Source: Tenacibaculum lutimaris (GTDB taxonomy: Bacteria > Bacteroidota > Bacteroidia > Flavobacteriales > Flavobacteriaceae). From it: a DNA stretch of 64,000 nt. Under the pieces are notes generated by a model. It did not search any database. It saw nothing but the letters and a program-made list of their open reading frames with translations, and had not been told where the DNA came from. Each line of letters begins with the position of its first letter. Position 1 is the stretch's first letter. Of the stretch, positions 28,384 to 37,887 are shown piece after piece. The stretch covers positions 36,376 to 100,375 of the forward strand of contig NZ_RAQM01000013.1 of the NCBI RefSeq assembly GCF_003610735.1. The letters are read 5' to 3'. Both the position numbers and the translations under genes were made by a program.

Positions 28384-28920
28384 TATTCTTTTAATTTTTG
28401 AAAATATTTTATACTATAAATAATTGTAATGTACACAAATAGTTTTTCATTATTTTTCTTAATTCCTCTATAAGGATTTTTTCTTGAGTACACTTTATCA
28501 TTTCTTCTTTTCCTACTATCATTTCTATCAGATATTTGTTTTTGTAATACAAACTTTATTATATCTACACTTTAGTCGTGGCTTTTTTACATTTCCTACT
28601 TATATCAGTTAATAAAAACTCTATTTAAAAAACTCTATTTAAAAAACTCTTTACCTTCAATATGGAAAGTATTAAAATAGCCTTTTAATTTCTCAAAAAC
28701 TTCCATTTTTCCAAAAAGTAGGATATACAACACCTATAGTTCCTCAATAAAAACAATTCATTTAGATAACTTATGAGTAAGTAATTTATCCATTTTTAAA
28801 AAGTGTAACATCATCCCTCATTAAATAAATCTATATCTGAACCAATTAAATCTAATTTATTTTCTTTATAATTTTTAGTTAACGAACGAGAATAAATCTA
28901 GTTCTTTTCTTTTGATATTT
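28383..28920 (-). pseudogene. Eroded gene, probably a glycosyltransferase remnant
   Basis: No intact gene fills the 625 bases between the GT2 and GT4 genes, but the minus strand keeps protein-like pieces in shifting frames. About 28800-28900 reads LDLIGSDIDLFNEG, and just downstream DDVTLFKNG, then TIGVVYPTFW and MEVFEKLKGYFNTFHIEGKEFFK. An open stretch of 62 codons (28386-28571) then ends in a TAG overlapping the GT2 start. Frameshifts and stops interrupt the whole. The LDLIGSDIDLF segment resembles the GT2-family pattern after the DTDD motif. Exact borders and family are uncertain. Confidence 0.55.
28615..28651. repeat. 14-bp tandem repeat inside the eroded gene
   Basis: The unit AACTCTATTTAAAA occurs twice head to tail (28617-28644) with a partial third copy. 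It adds a TAA-containing sequence to the minus-strand frame, consistent with slippage in a decaying gene. Confidence 0.7.
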
Positions 28921-29010
28921 TAATATTATGTTTAACAAAATGAATTTGATAATTCTTAAGATATATTTTTCTATAAAAATTACACTTTTCATTTAAAGCG
29001 ATTATACTTA

Positions 29011-30213
29011 TTATATCAATTCCCACTTTTTAATTACATTTTTGTATGTGAATCTTTCTAAGTTTCCTTTATTAATCTCAATATTTTTTTCTAAAATTAA
29101 TTCCATTTTTTCTCTAACTTTTTCTACAATCGTCTCATCTGAATTACTTATTGGAACTAATAACTCTTCCAATTCATCAATTAGAATTTCTTTTGGACCA
29201 GTAGGACAGTCAACACTAATTGTTGGTGTCTCGCAAATCAATGATTCTATTAATACCCTGGGAAGACCTTCTGACTCTGAAGTCATAACTAAAGCTTTGG
29301 CTTTTGACATGTATTTATATGGATTGTCCGTTGACCCTATAAATACCACTCGTTCACTAATATTTAACTGCCTAACCAATAATTTTAAATCTTTTTCTTT
29401 GTCTCCTTGCCCAACCAATAAAAGTTTGATGCTCTTATTTTTTATTTGAGAATAAGCTCTAATCGTTAAATCAATTCTCTTTCTTTGGTTTAATCCTCCT
29501 ACTGAAACAAAAAAACTATCTTTTTCAAAATCTATTTTCTCTTTTGATTTTCTAATGATTGCATCAATATCAAAAGGATTATAGATAGTGACAAGCTTTG
29601 TATTAATTTGATCTATAAAATGTTTCATTTCATCAGTAGTTTCTTCAGAAACACCTATGCATGTTACATTTTTATAATAATACTTTAAAGGTAGTATATA
29701 TGCTGTAATCCTATTTTGGTAAACATTAACAGGCGAGTTTCTTAAACTCATAAAAACTTTTTCAACCCTATTTTTGTAGTAAAATATGTGTTCTAGATAA
29801 CTATACATATTACTAGAGATTACCCTATCAATATTTTTATTTTGTAAAAATATTTTCATGTGATAGTTTTTAACAGGAAATTGTACCAAATTAAACAAAT
29901 ACCTTAGCCATATCAACAAAAACCTTATAAGATTGATATTTAAGACCTTATTCTTAAATTGTTGTTTCTTACTAAGGAAAGTATTTGACAAATTCTGATC
30001 TTCAAAATTGTTATACTTGAGCTTTTTTATACCTTTCAGTGTAATCACATATAGGTTAATATTGTCAGGAATTTTATATCTTACAATCTCTTTTTCTAGT
30101 ATAATATTTACATTATGCCCTTGATCGTTAAGCCCTTTAGCAATATTTAAAATTGATTTACTTCCCCCTGTTAAATCTAAAATATGAGTATGGAACAGAT
30201 ATGTTTTTTTCAT
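29011..30213 (-). CDS. Glycosyltransferase family 4
   Basis: A 400-residue GT-B retaining glycosyltransferase. It has DLTGGSKSILNIAKGL near the N-terminus (donor/acceptor loop) and, in the C-terminal half, SVGGLNQRKRIDLTIRAYSQI, LLLVGQGDKEKDLK and SEGLPRVLIESLICETPTIS, the family's E-x7-E motif. I start at the ATG at 30213 (MKKTYLFHTH), one base after the upstream gene's stop, rather than at 30240, which would overlap that gene. Donor and acceptor sugars are unknown. Confidence 0.9.
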   Translation of the reverse strand: MKKTYLFHTHILDLTGGSKSILNIAKGLNDQGHNVNIILEKEIVRYKIPDNINLYVITLKGIKKLKYNNFEDQNLSNTFLSKKQQFKNKVLNINLIRFLLIWLRYLFNLVQFPVKNYHMKIFLQNKNIDRVISSNMYSYLEHIFYYKNRVEKVFMSLRNSPVNVYQNRITAYILPLKYYYKNVTCIGVSEETTDEMKHFIDQINTKLVTIYNPFDIDAIIRKSKEKIDFEKDSFFVSVGGLNQRKRIDLTIRAYSQIKNKSIKLLLVGQGDKEKDLKLLVRQLNISERVVFIGSTDNPYKYMSKAKALVMTSESEGLPRVLIESLICETPTISVDCPTGPKEILIDELEELLVPISNSDETIVEKVREKMELILEKNIEINKGNLERFTYKNVIKKWELI

Positions 30214-30214
30214 T

Positions 30215-31174
30215 TTAAAACCTCTTTGTTTCTGCATCAATTACCCCAAATCTCTTTTCTAAGAAATCAACCCCAAATGTACCTAAAAAAACTTTTTCTT
30301 TAGCGTTAATATGATACACTGCTGTAGAAAATAAAGTAATTGCAGAATTAAAAAATACACCTCCTATAGCATAAACTTCCATAGGTATATTTTTATCTAT
30401 TATCTCAGCTGCCTCAAAAAATGACTTATAGTCAGTTTTTTCTCTGGGATGTGGTTTAATAAATATCTGCACTGTAGTGTCTACATCTAAACTGTCAACC
30501 ACTCTTTTATACAAACCTACTTTTTCATCCTCACTACAAAGGTTATCTTCACTTAAAGGCTGAGTTATGAGTAAAACATTTTTTTTATTTAATTTAATAG
30601 GTTTTATTCTAAAAAAATCCAATAATTGAACCTTATAATTACTATTTGTAATTAAGACCAGTTCTACTTTATCTTTTATGATATCGGGTATTTTATCTAC
30701 TCCTGTTAAGAATATTTTCTTACACTTAGAATTTACCCCATACGGATCCTTTATTATTAATTTATAAAAAGAGTTATTGTTTTTTTGTCTAAAAACATAA
30801 TTAACTAAGCCATCTTCAATTAAACTATATTTGTTAACAGTTAAAAAGTCCGCTAGAAAGATATGATCTACTCCGTAGAAATTAATGTTCTTATTTTTTA
30901 TTATTAATACCAATCTAATTGAAAAATATTTAAGTTTATAGATTAGGTATTCAAAAAGTTTTAAAAACATATTACTTGAAAGCTTTGATACTATTAACTT
31001 ATTTGAAAACTTTTTCATTATTTCTTCTGAAATAGAATCTGTTGTTATTAATAGTGTAGAATTATAATCAATTTCCCCACAAGCAGCAATATAGACCAAA
31101 AAGTGATATGGTGTAACTGCTACTAAAACAGTCTTTATTTTGTTTTTTAAGATTTTGTTTATAAGTTTAATCAT
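30215..31174 (-). CDS. Sialyltransferase candidate (GT52-like)
   Basis: A 319-residue protein with features I associate with GT52 and related bacterial sialyltransferases: an N-terminal VAVTPYHFLVYIA strand-turn (17-30), SLIEDGLVNY (116-125), LLITQPLSEDN (201-211), the nucleotide-binding KPHPRE (240-245), and IPMEV (263-267). Its position directly beside Wzy and the complete neuBCA set makes transfer of CMP-sialic acid the most likely role. No signal peptide; it would act on the cytoplasmic face. Family assignment is by motif only. A different CMP-sugar or Kdo-type transferase remains possible. Confidence 0.72.
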   Translation of the reverse strand: MIKLINKILKNKIKTVLVAVTPYHFLVYIAACGEIDYNSTLLITTDSISEEIMKKFSNKLIVSKLSSNMFLKLFEYLIYKLKYFSIRLVLIIKNKNINFYGVDHIFLADFLTVNKYSLIEDGLVNYVFRQKNNNSFYKLIIKDPYGVNSKCKKIFLTGVDKIPDIIKDKVELVLITNSNYKVQLLDFFRIKPIKLNKKNVLLITQPLSEDNLCSEDEKVGLYKRVVDSLDVDTTVQIFIKPHPREKTDYKSFFEAAEIIDKNIPMEVYAIGGVFFNSAITLFSTAVYHINAKEKVFLGTFGVDFLEKRFGVIDAETKRF

Positions 31175-31176
31175 TA

Positions 31177-32175
31177 TTAATCTAATAATACATTTTTATA
31201 AGGAAAAATACTATAAATATTATTAGATAACGAATATAAAAATATTACGAAATAGTAAAGTATCAGAGTATTTCCCAATACAATTCTATTAAATCTATTT
31301 TTAATATATTTTTCACTAAAGATATATGAATAAAAAATTATTTGGAAGAAGAGAAAAAAATAAGATATTCTAAAAAATATTGGTGTATAAATAGCTATAA
31401 AAGATATAATCAAACCAAGCAAAACCATATTTGATATAAAATTAAAAAACTCATCATCCTTCTTTTTAATAAATAAATAAATTATAATAAACCATATAAA
31501 ATCTAAAAGAAACCTAAAACCTGTTGTTCTACTTTGCAAATATTCATATCCTGCATAATTTTCAAACTTACCAGGCAAAAATAAAAATAGGCTTCGCATA
31601 ATATTATCAAAAACACCTATTAGTGACAATACGTATATACTAGATAGTACTCCAATAATAATATATAAATTAAATCTTTTTTTAGGTATAAAATACATTA
31701 CAAGCATAGGAAAAAAAGAAGCATAATGAGAGAACACTCCGAGTAACCCTGCAAAGCTAGCTTTTAGATAATTCTTATGAAAAAAGTATATTGCGAAAAC
31801 AAAAATAAATGGCATAGCTAAAGATTGCCTTGTAATATTAAACTGCACAAGATAAACATTTGTCAACAAAACGTAGAAAACCAAGCTTATAAACGGCTTC
31901 GGTGAAAACTTAAATATACCGTAAATCGCAATAATATTAGCCATCAATGCAACATATAGATTTCCATCTGCGTATTGTTCAGCCATTTTATACAAAAAGA
32001 AAAACAAAGGCTCGAAATAGAATTCATATTTGTTTTCCGAAATGTAGTTAAATATATAGGAATAACTATTGTAATCAGCGCCAGACTTTAAACGATAGCC
32101 AGAAATGAGACTTAAAATAAATATTATAGGTGTTCCTACGACAAAAAAATTGAATGTATATCTTTTAATTTTCAT
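31177..32175 (-). CDS. Polysaccharide polymerase (Wzy/EpsG-like)
   Basis: A 332-residue, highly hydrophobic inner-membrane protein with about nine or ten transmembrane helices. The pattern DYNSYSYIFNYI ... FEPLFFFLYKM, followed by FNITRQSLAMPFIFVFAIYFF, is typical of the EpsG/Wzy polymerase family, which joins repeat units on the outer face of the inner membrane. It overlaps neuA by 4 bases (ATGA) and is followed after 2 bases by the sialyltransferase candidate. Confidence 0.85.
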   Translation of the reverse strand: MKIKRYTFNFFVVGTPIIFILSLISGYRLKSGADYNSYSYIFNYISENKYEFYFEPLFFFLYKMAEQYADGNLYVALMANIIAIYGIFKFSPKPFISLVFYVLLTNVYLVQFNITRQSLAMPFIFVFAIYFFHKNYLKASFAGLLGVFSHYASFFPMLVMYFIPKKRFNLYIIIGVLSSIYVLSLIGVFDNIMRSLFLFLPGKFENYAGYEYLQSRTTGFRFLLDFIWFIIIYLFIKKKDDEFFNFISNMVLLGLIISFIAIYTPIFFRISYFFLFFQIIFYSYIFSEKYIKNRFNRIVLGNTLILYYFVIFLYSLSNNIYSIFPYKNVLLD

Positions 32176-32861
32176 TGCACCTTCAAAAGTCTCAAAAAAG
32201 CTTTTATTCTATCCAAATCTTCCATAGTATCTATGTCTAAACTCTTTTCTACACTCATTTCAAATGATATTGTCTTATCAGTGAATAATTGTTTTGACTT
32301 AAGAAAATCTTCTACTTTTACTATGTATATAGCGCCATTAGGCATATATACTATTGGTAAATCTTGCCTTCTCATAAAAGGATAATCGTTATTTGATACT
32401 CCTTCAAGATATCCTTTTTTATTATTTTTAAAAGCTTTTAGAATTTTATTATCTATTGTTTTTGTACTGATTAAAGCTGTTGCAGCTTTTTCTTTTAATT
32501 TTTCTATAGCACTATCAATATCAGCTGCATCTCTAAGCGGAGATGTAGGTTGAAGTAATAAAAGATAGTTATATTTATTTATATCTTCAATACTATTCAA
32601 CACATGTTCAATGACTGGCTCTGATGGCGTTGTATCAAGTGCAAGTTCTTTTGGTCTTTTTAAAATTTCTGAACCATTTTTTTTTGCAATATCCAAGATA
32701 TTATCATCTTCACTTGACACAACTGTTTTCGTTATATATTTTGACTTTAAGCTTGCTTCAATAGTCCAAGCAATAAGTGGCTTACCTGCTAAATCAATAA
32801 TGTTTTTACCTGGTAAACCTTTTGAACCACCTCTAGCTGGTATGATTGATATTATTTTCAT
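32172..32861 (-). CDS. neuA: CMP-N-acetylneuraminic acid synthetase
   Basis: Activates sialic acid with CTP to give CMP-Neu5Ac. The 229-residue protein carries the cytidylyltransferase signature IIPARGGSKGLPGKN (residues 5-19), LLLQPTSPLRDAADID and SLDIDTMEDL, all conserved in NeuA. Four-base overlaps with neuC upstream and wzy downstream indicate tight coupling. It is of the short, single-domain type without a C-terminal esterase. Confidence 0.94.
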   Translation of the reverse strand: MKIISIIPARGGSKGLPGKNIIDLAGKPLIAWTIEASLKSKYITKTVVSSEDDNILDIAKKNGSEILKRPKELALDTTPSEPVIEHVLNSIEDINKYNYLLLLQPTSPLRDAADIDSAIEKLKEKAATALISTKTIDNKILKAFKNNKKGYLEGVSNNDYPFMRRQDLPIVYMPNGAIYIVKVEDFLKSKQLFTDKTISFEMSVEKSLDIDTMEDLDRIKAFLRLLKVQ

Positions 32862-33985
32862 GACAAATCTCTAAACTGTTTCTGATTTGATATTTTCCAA
32901 AAATTTTCTTTTTGTAAAAGTTCAAAAAACTTTTTATCACTATTTCCATCCCCAAAATCTACATCTTTTTCTACCCTCCCTACTCTCAATGCTTGTTCTA
33001 TAGCTTTATCAATATCTTTTTCAATAAAATCAATTGATACAATGGTATTTGATTTAACTCGATTATTTTGTCTATTACCTATGTTAATTGTAGGAATATT
33101 ATAATATGGAGCCTCTCTTACACCTGCGCTTGAATTACCTATAATAAATTGAGCATTTTTTAATAATACCAAAAAATATTCAAACCTTAAAGACGGAAAT
33201 ACTTTAAACCTTTTATTATCAGATATTCTTTCATACTCATTTAAAATAATGTCTGACCCCATATCATTATTTGGATAAATTACCACATAATTTAAATTAC
33301 TTCTAATTAAACTATCAATTAAAACTTTTACATGAGTTTTTAATTTATCTGTTTCAGTAGTTACCGGATGAAACATAACAATTGCAAAATTTTCAAAATC
33401 TATATCATAATAATTTTGCACAAATTCTATAGACGGTAAGTCTTTGGAGCTCATTACATCTAAATCGGGACTACCTATGTTAAAAATAGATTGCGAATCT
33501 TCACCCATCTGAATAAGTCTTTTCTTCGCTTCTTCATTTGATGTTAAATGGATGTGCGAAAGTTTAGATACTGAGTGCCTTATTAGTTCATCAATAGTAC
33601 CAGATATTTCACCTCCCTCAATATGAGCAACTAAAATATTATTTAAACTACCAACTATTGCTCCTGCCATAGCTTCTATTCTATCTCCATGTATTACAAT
33701 TAAATCAGGTTTTAATTCAGATATATAATGAGAAAATCCTTCAATTGTTTTCGCTAGATTTCTATCCATATGATCAATATCATCGTGATTGATAAATGGA
33801 TAAATATTTTTGAATCCTGATTTTTCAATTTCTAAAATAGTTTTTCCATATTTTGATACCATATGCATTCCTGTCACAAAAATATGTACTTCAAAAAAAT
33901 CTGACTCTTGAGTTATTCTAATCAAAGATTTCAGTTTTCCAAAATCAGCCCTAGTTCCTGAAAGGAAAATAATTTTTTTACTCAT
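32858..33985 (-). CDS. neuC: UDP-N-acetylglucosamine 2-epimerase (hydrolysing)
   Basis: Converts UDP-GlcNAc to ManNAc plus UDP, the first dedicated step of bacterial sialic acid synthesis. The 375-residue GT-B-like fold shows [16 protein letters not shown] (residues 6-21), [34 protein letters not shown], and [21 protein letters not shown]. Hydrolysing NeuC enzymes share these. The 8-base overlap with neuB and 4-base overlap with neuA make the three genes a unit. Confidence 0.94.
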   Translation of the reverse strand: MSKKIIFLSGTRADFGKLKSLIRITQESDFFEVHIFVTGMHMVSKYGKTILEIEKSGFKNIYPFINHDDIDHMDRNLAKTIEGFSHYISELKPDLIVIHGDRIEAMAGAIVGSLNNILVAHIEGGEISGTIDELIRHSVSKLSHIHLTSNEEAKKRLIQMGEDSQSIFNIGSPDLDVMSSKDLPSIEFVQNYYDIDFENFAIVMFHPVTTETDKLKTHVKVLIDSLIRSNLNYVVIYPNNDMGSDIILNEYERISDNKRFKVFPSLRFEYFLVLLKNAQFIIGNSSAGVREAPYYNIPTINIGNRQNNRVKSNTIVSIDFIEKDIDKAIEQALRVGRVEKDVDFGDGNSDKKFFELLQKENFWKISNQKQFRDLS

Positions 33986-35021
33986 TTATAATATCTTTCC
34001 AATCTATATGTTCATCACTTTCTATATCTCTACTTACTGTTTTTCCAAGTAAATCTTCAAAATACTCAGCTCTAATTGATCCAGTTCCTGGTCGTTTTAC
34101 CCAAATATTTTCTTTTGTAAGTCTTTCTCCTTTTTTAATTGATTTTATTGTAACAACTGTAGCAAAAGCGAAATCAATTGTTACTTGTTCTTCCTTACTT
34201 GCCTCTTTTTTACCTCCTCTCATAAGTGCAATTTCACTACTTCCATAAATTAACTCTTGCAAGGCGATTGGATCCATCGAATTTATAATATCTGGCCCAG
34301 GACGTTCCATTTTATCAGTAAAGTGTCTTTCTAATATAGAAGCACCAAGTGCTGTTGCAGCAAAGCAAGCTCTGTTTGATGTAGTATGATCGGAAAGTCC
34401 CACTATAGCATTTGGAAACTCTTTTTGTAGCTCTTGCATAGCTCCAAGTCTAACCAAATGAACAGGTGTAGGATAAAGGTTTGTTGTGTGTAAAAGCGCA
34501 TAAGGTACATTATATTTTTCAAGAATATCTACTGTTTTTCTAACAGAGTCAATATCATTCATACCTGTACTAACTATCATCGGTTTTCCAAAAGCCGCTA
34601 TATGCTCTATGAGTGGATAATTATTACATTCTCCTGAACCTATTTTATACGAACTTACCCCCATTCTTTCAAGCCTGTTTGCAGCAGCTCTTGAAAAAGG
34701 AGTGCTTATAAAAATCATGCCTTTGGATTCTACATAATTTTTTAATTTAATTTCATCTTCTTCATTTAGAGAACACCTTTCCATAATATCGTATATGGAT
34801 ACTGAAGCATTTCCAGGGATAACCTTTTTCGCCTCTTTACTCATTTCATCTTCAACCACATGTGTCTGATGCTTAATAACCTCAGCACCAGCTCTCCAAG
34901 CAGCATCTACCATTTCAAAAGCTGTTGTTAAACTTCCTTCATGATTAATTCCTATTTCAACAATTACCAAAGGTGGATGATTTAATCCTATCTTTCTATT
35001 TTCAATTTGTATTTCTTTCAT
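33978..35021 (-). CDS. neuB: N-acetylneuraminate synthase
   Basis: Condenses ManNAc with phosphoenolpyruvate to Neu5Ac. The 347-residue protein has the N-terminal NeuB barrel ([11 protein letters not shown] at about 19-29, [25 protein letters not shown]) and a C-terminal antifreeze-like SAF domain (about 285-345, [19 protein letters not shown]). Related enzymes make legionaminic or pseudaminic acid. No genes for those longer pathways are in this locus, while NeuC is, so Neu5Ac is the best reading. Confidence 0.92.
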   Translation of the reverse strand: MKEIQIENRKIGLNHPPLVIVEIGINHEGSLTTAFEMVDAAWRAGAEVIKHQTHVVEDEMSKEAKKVIPGNASVSIYDIMERCSLNEEDEIKLKNYVESKGMIFISTPFSRAAANRLERMGVSSYKIGSGECNNYPLIEHIAAFGKPMIVSTGMNDIDSVRKTVDILEKYNVPYALLHTTNLYPTPVHLVRLGAMQELQKEFPNAIVGLSDHTTSNRACFAATALGASILERHFTDKMERPGPDIINSMDPIALQELIYGSSEIALMRGGKKEASKEEQVTIDFAFATVVTIKSIKKGERLTKENIWVKRPGTGSIRAEYFEDLLGKTVSRDIESDEHIDWKDIINE

Positions 35022-35033
35022 TTTAACTATTCC

Positions 35034-36521
35034 TTAATTTATGTATTTATTATTATTGAGCCAACCAGAAACCAAATAAAGTCTATAAATACAGTTTCTA
35101 CTCATACTACCTTTACTAGTATGCAAGTTCTTATTCTTTTCAATTCTTCGTAAAAACTTACTAATATTTTTTTTATCCCAGTAATTGCACTCTAGAATTT
35201 CTTTTTTCATCCAATCCAAATTATTTAAAAGAATGCTTCCTGAATCATAACTAAATCCTAGTTTCCCTATGGCATCACTGTCTAGTGATATCTCTTTTTT
35301 TAAAATATCTCTCAATATTAATTTATTCTTAAATAGTTTTCTGTCAAATAAATACTTCTCAGGCATTTTAGAAAAATACTTAGCTACTTTCTTATTTGAA
35401 AAAGGTAATATTAAATTTGAATCAATAGTGTGGGCAAAATTCCTTGCCTTTCGTATATGAATTTCAGCAGCAGTAATCGTTGTAAGAAGATCTGTTTTAC
35501 TATCAAATAAATCCCATTTTTCCCTTTTTTTAAATTCAGTACTCCAGTGAGTATATACATTTTCACATTTATGATATATTGACTTACTATCCTTATAACT
35601 CAATCCTGACATGCCAAACCATTCAGGAGGTGTTCTTAAAAATTTCATCATAAAACTTTCTGAGTTTACAAAACTTCTAAGAACCGAAAGGTAAGAGGTA
35701 TACTTTGATATTGGCAAAATTTTCACATCTCTTTTACTTGGAGGAGTCATCATATATGTATCATTACCTCCGCCATCAATTATATTTGACTTTTTTAATT
35801 GATGTATTTGTTCTGTGTATAATGGATAAGCCAATGTTACGTTATCAGTTGATGGAAATGGAGAGTTTTTAAAAAAATTTATAATGCTTTCTTTATGTTT
35901 ATCTCCTAACACATCAACTTCATGAAGTACTTGATGCTTAAACCCTAATTTCTTTGCTATGGAATTTGATATCTCACTTTCATCTTTATTTCCTTTTGAT
36001 TTATGAGTAATCAATGTTACATTATCTTGATATCCTGCTTTTGCTAATGCTAAGGCAATGGTGTTACTATCTTTACCTGCACTATGGAATAAAAAAGTAT
36101 CTTTTTCTTCATCAATTCTAGATATCGTAGCATCTGCAATCAAATCAAATATAAGTTCCTCGTCTATATTTAATTCTTTTAGTCTGTTTTCATTCTTGAA
36201 AGGAAAAACATGATTAAATTCAATACTTATCTTATCGTCTTTGGTAAATATTCTTGCGCTATCTCCAACCCCTAATATGAATATATTTTCATAAATAGTA
36301 TGTGGGGGAGGAACTACACCACTTTGAAGCAAGAAAGACAACCCTTTTTCTGAAACTTTCAATGGTTTTTCAATTCTACTATCCTCTAGTAGCTCTAGAA
36401 TGTCATCACTATATAACAGTTTATTTTTGACCTTATCTAAATAGATATATAAAGGGAATTCACCCGCAAGATCAGTTTTTAACTCTTGAATATCAGCTTT
36501 AATATTATATAACTTAATCAT
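35034..36521 (-). CDS. Asparagine-synthase-like PP-loop protein without a glutaminase nucleophile
   Basis: A 495-residue protein. The C-terminal two thirds match the ATP-pyrophosphatase half of asparagine synthetases: PP-loop FHSAGKDSNT (SAGKDS at 147-152), DGGGNDTYM in place of the DGGDELF region, and TSKGSMSRNCIYRL near the end. The N-terminal ~115 residues keep only strands like GVVPPPHTIYENIFIL (69-84). The chain begins MIKLY, so the catalytic Cys2 of class II glutaminases is absent. It lies between neuB and wzx, 12 bases from neuB. It may adenylate and modify a carboxylate on the sugar or a precursor, with ammonia or another amine as acceptor. That role is inference. Confidence 0.8.
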   Translation of the reverse strand: MIKLYNIKADIQELKTDLAGEFPLYIYLDKVKNKLLYSDDILELLEDSRIEKPLKVSEKGLSFLLQSGVVPPPHTIYENIFILGVGDSARIFTKDDKISIEFNHVFPFKNENRLKELNIDEELIFDLIADATISRIDEEKDTFLFHSAGKDSNTIALALAKAGYQDNVTLITHKSKGNKDESEISNSIAKKLGFKHQVLHEVDVLGDKHKESIINFFKNSPFPSTDNVTLAYPLYTEQIHQLKKSNIIDGGGNDTYMMTPPSKRDVKILPISKYTSYLSVLRSFVNSESFMMKFLRTPPEWFGMSGLSYKDSKSIYHKCENVYTHWSTEFKKREKWDLFDSKTDLLTTITAAEIHIRKARNFAHTIDSNLILPFSNKKVAKYFSKMPEKYLFDRKLFKNKLILRDILKKEISLDSDAIGKLGFSYDSGSILLNNLDWMKKEILECNYWDKKNISKFLRRIEKNKNLHTSKGSMSRNCIYRLYLVSGWLNNNKYIN

Positions 36522-37756
36522 TATTTATACTTTGTTTTAAAATAAACTAATCCAGCTAATACCCCTCTTGTAGATATTAACGTGATACTTGCACCAATTG
36601 CAGAGAAAAATGGCACTAATGTAGTTGATAATAGGAAACCAAATAAAGAACCAGTGATAATAATTTTCTTGTACAAAGAATCTTGTTTTTCAACCAATAG
36701 CTTGTTAACTCCATAAGTCTGTAATATTGCCATAAAGAAAGGACTAAACGCCAGGATATAAATATAAACTAAACTATTGTAAGCTTTTGTTCCAAATATA
36801 AAGGGGACTAAGTAATATGTAGTTGAGTAAGCAAAAAAACTTAATACAGCACCACCTAAGATAGTAACTTTTGCGACCTTTTTAAAATTTCTATTATTCT
36901 TATTTAAGTACGGAAAAGTTATATTTCTTACTATGTAAATCAGTCTATTGAACACATCTATTACTTTAGTCGCTAATGAATAATATCCTACGATTTCCAT
37001 TGTTGCAAAAAAACCCAATAATATATTTGAAAAATTACTATACAGATTTGGTATAAACTCTGTAATAAATATATTTAACCCATCTTTTAAAACTCGTCTT
37101 ATTTTATTAAAAGATTGAAATGAAAATTTAATATCGTATTTTTTCTTTACAAAATGAATTGAGAAAATTCCTATCAATATCATACCTCCTCCATTCATTA
37201 AGGGTTGCAATAAGTAGTCATCTGGTGATGATATAAAAATGAATATACCTAATGTAAAAAACAACCTTGCACCCAAACTAAAATAACTTATATATTTCAT
37301 TTCTTCTATACCTTGAAAAAACCAAGTGGGCAATAATGCATTTCCTATGACTAGTAAAAATGATAAATAAAACAACTGCCAATCATTATTAAATTTATCA
37401 AAAATCACTATCAATAAAGATAGTAAGAAGAAACTAACTAAAAGTAGGAATAATTTAGCAGTAAGAACAGTGGCAAAAATTTCTTGAATTTTTTGCTTAC
37501 TCCCTATATTTTTAGATATATCTCTAGTAGCTGATAGATTAAACCCATATTCTACTAATATATTAAAGAAAAAAAGTGTTGATGTTGAGAATGCAACCAA
37601 CCCAAACTTTTCAGCACCCAAAACTCTAAAAAGATAAGGCATAGTCAACAAAGGTAATATATAGTCAGCACCTTGTAGTATTGATAATGAGAAAAAATTA
37701 GACAACAATCGTTTTCTTTCTTCAGTGCCAACTATGTTTTTTATTCTTTTTATCAC
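36521..37756 (-). CDS. wzx: Wzx-type polysaccharide flippase
   Basis: A 411-residue inner-membrane protein with about 12 hydrophobic segments. The N-terminal pattern LLSNFFSLSILQGADYILPLLTMPYLFRVLGAEKFGLVAFS is characteristic of the polysaccharide biosynthesis/MATE-like flippase family that moves lipid-linked repeat units across the inner membrane. It partners functionally with the Wzy-like polymerase. Its stop overlaps the next gene's start by a single base. The 131 bases upstream, before wzz's stop, show nothing distinctive. Confidence 0.9.
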   Translation of the reverse strand: MIKRIKNIVGTEERKRLLSNFFSLSILQGADYILPLLTMPYLFRVLGAEKFGLVAFSTSTLFFFNILVEYGFNLSATRDISKNIGSKQKIQEIFATVLTAKLFLLLVSFFLLSLLIVIFDKFNNDWQLFYLSFLLVIGNALLPTWFFQGIEEMKYISYFSLGARLFFTLGIFIFISSPDDYLLQPLMNGGGMILIGIFSIHFVKKKYDIKFSFQSFNKIRRVLKDGLNIFITEFIPNLYSNFSNILLGFFATMEIVGYYSLATKVIDVFNRLIYIVRNITFPYLNKNNRNFKKVAKVTILGGAVLSFFAYSTTYYLVPFIFGTKAYNSLVYIYILAFSPFFMAILQTYGVNKLLVEKQDSLYKKIIITGSLFGFLLSTTLVPFFSAIGASITLISTRGVLAGLVYFKTKYK

Positions 37757-37887
37757 AATAGTGTTTTGTATTAATTTTTATAAAACTCCCCGGAATTTTA
37801 TAACTAAGTAACAGTTTATTCAAGACACAAATAAAATGTAATAATCGTTATTTTAAACTTCCATATATTTTTGTTTAATCGATCCTA

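Noticed and set aside
33978..35021. NeuB as a legionaminic or pseudaminic acid synthase
   Set aside because: The accompanying NeuC and NeuA and the lack of the extra dehydratase, aminotransferase and acetyltransferase genes make N-acetylneuraminate more likely, though the motifs alone do not exclude it.
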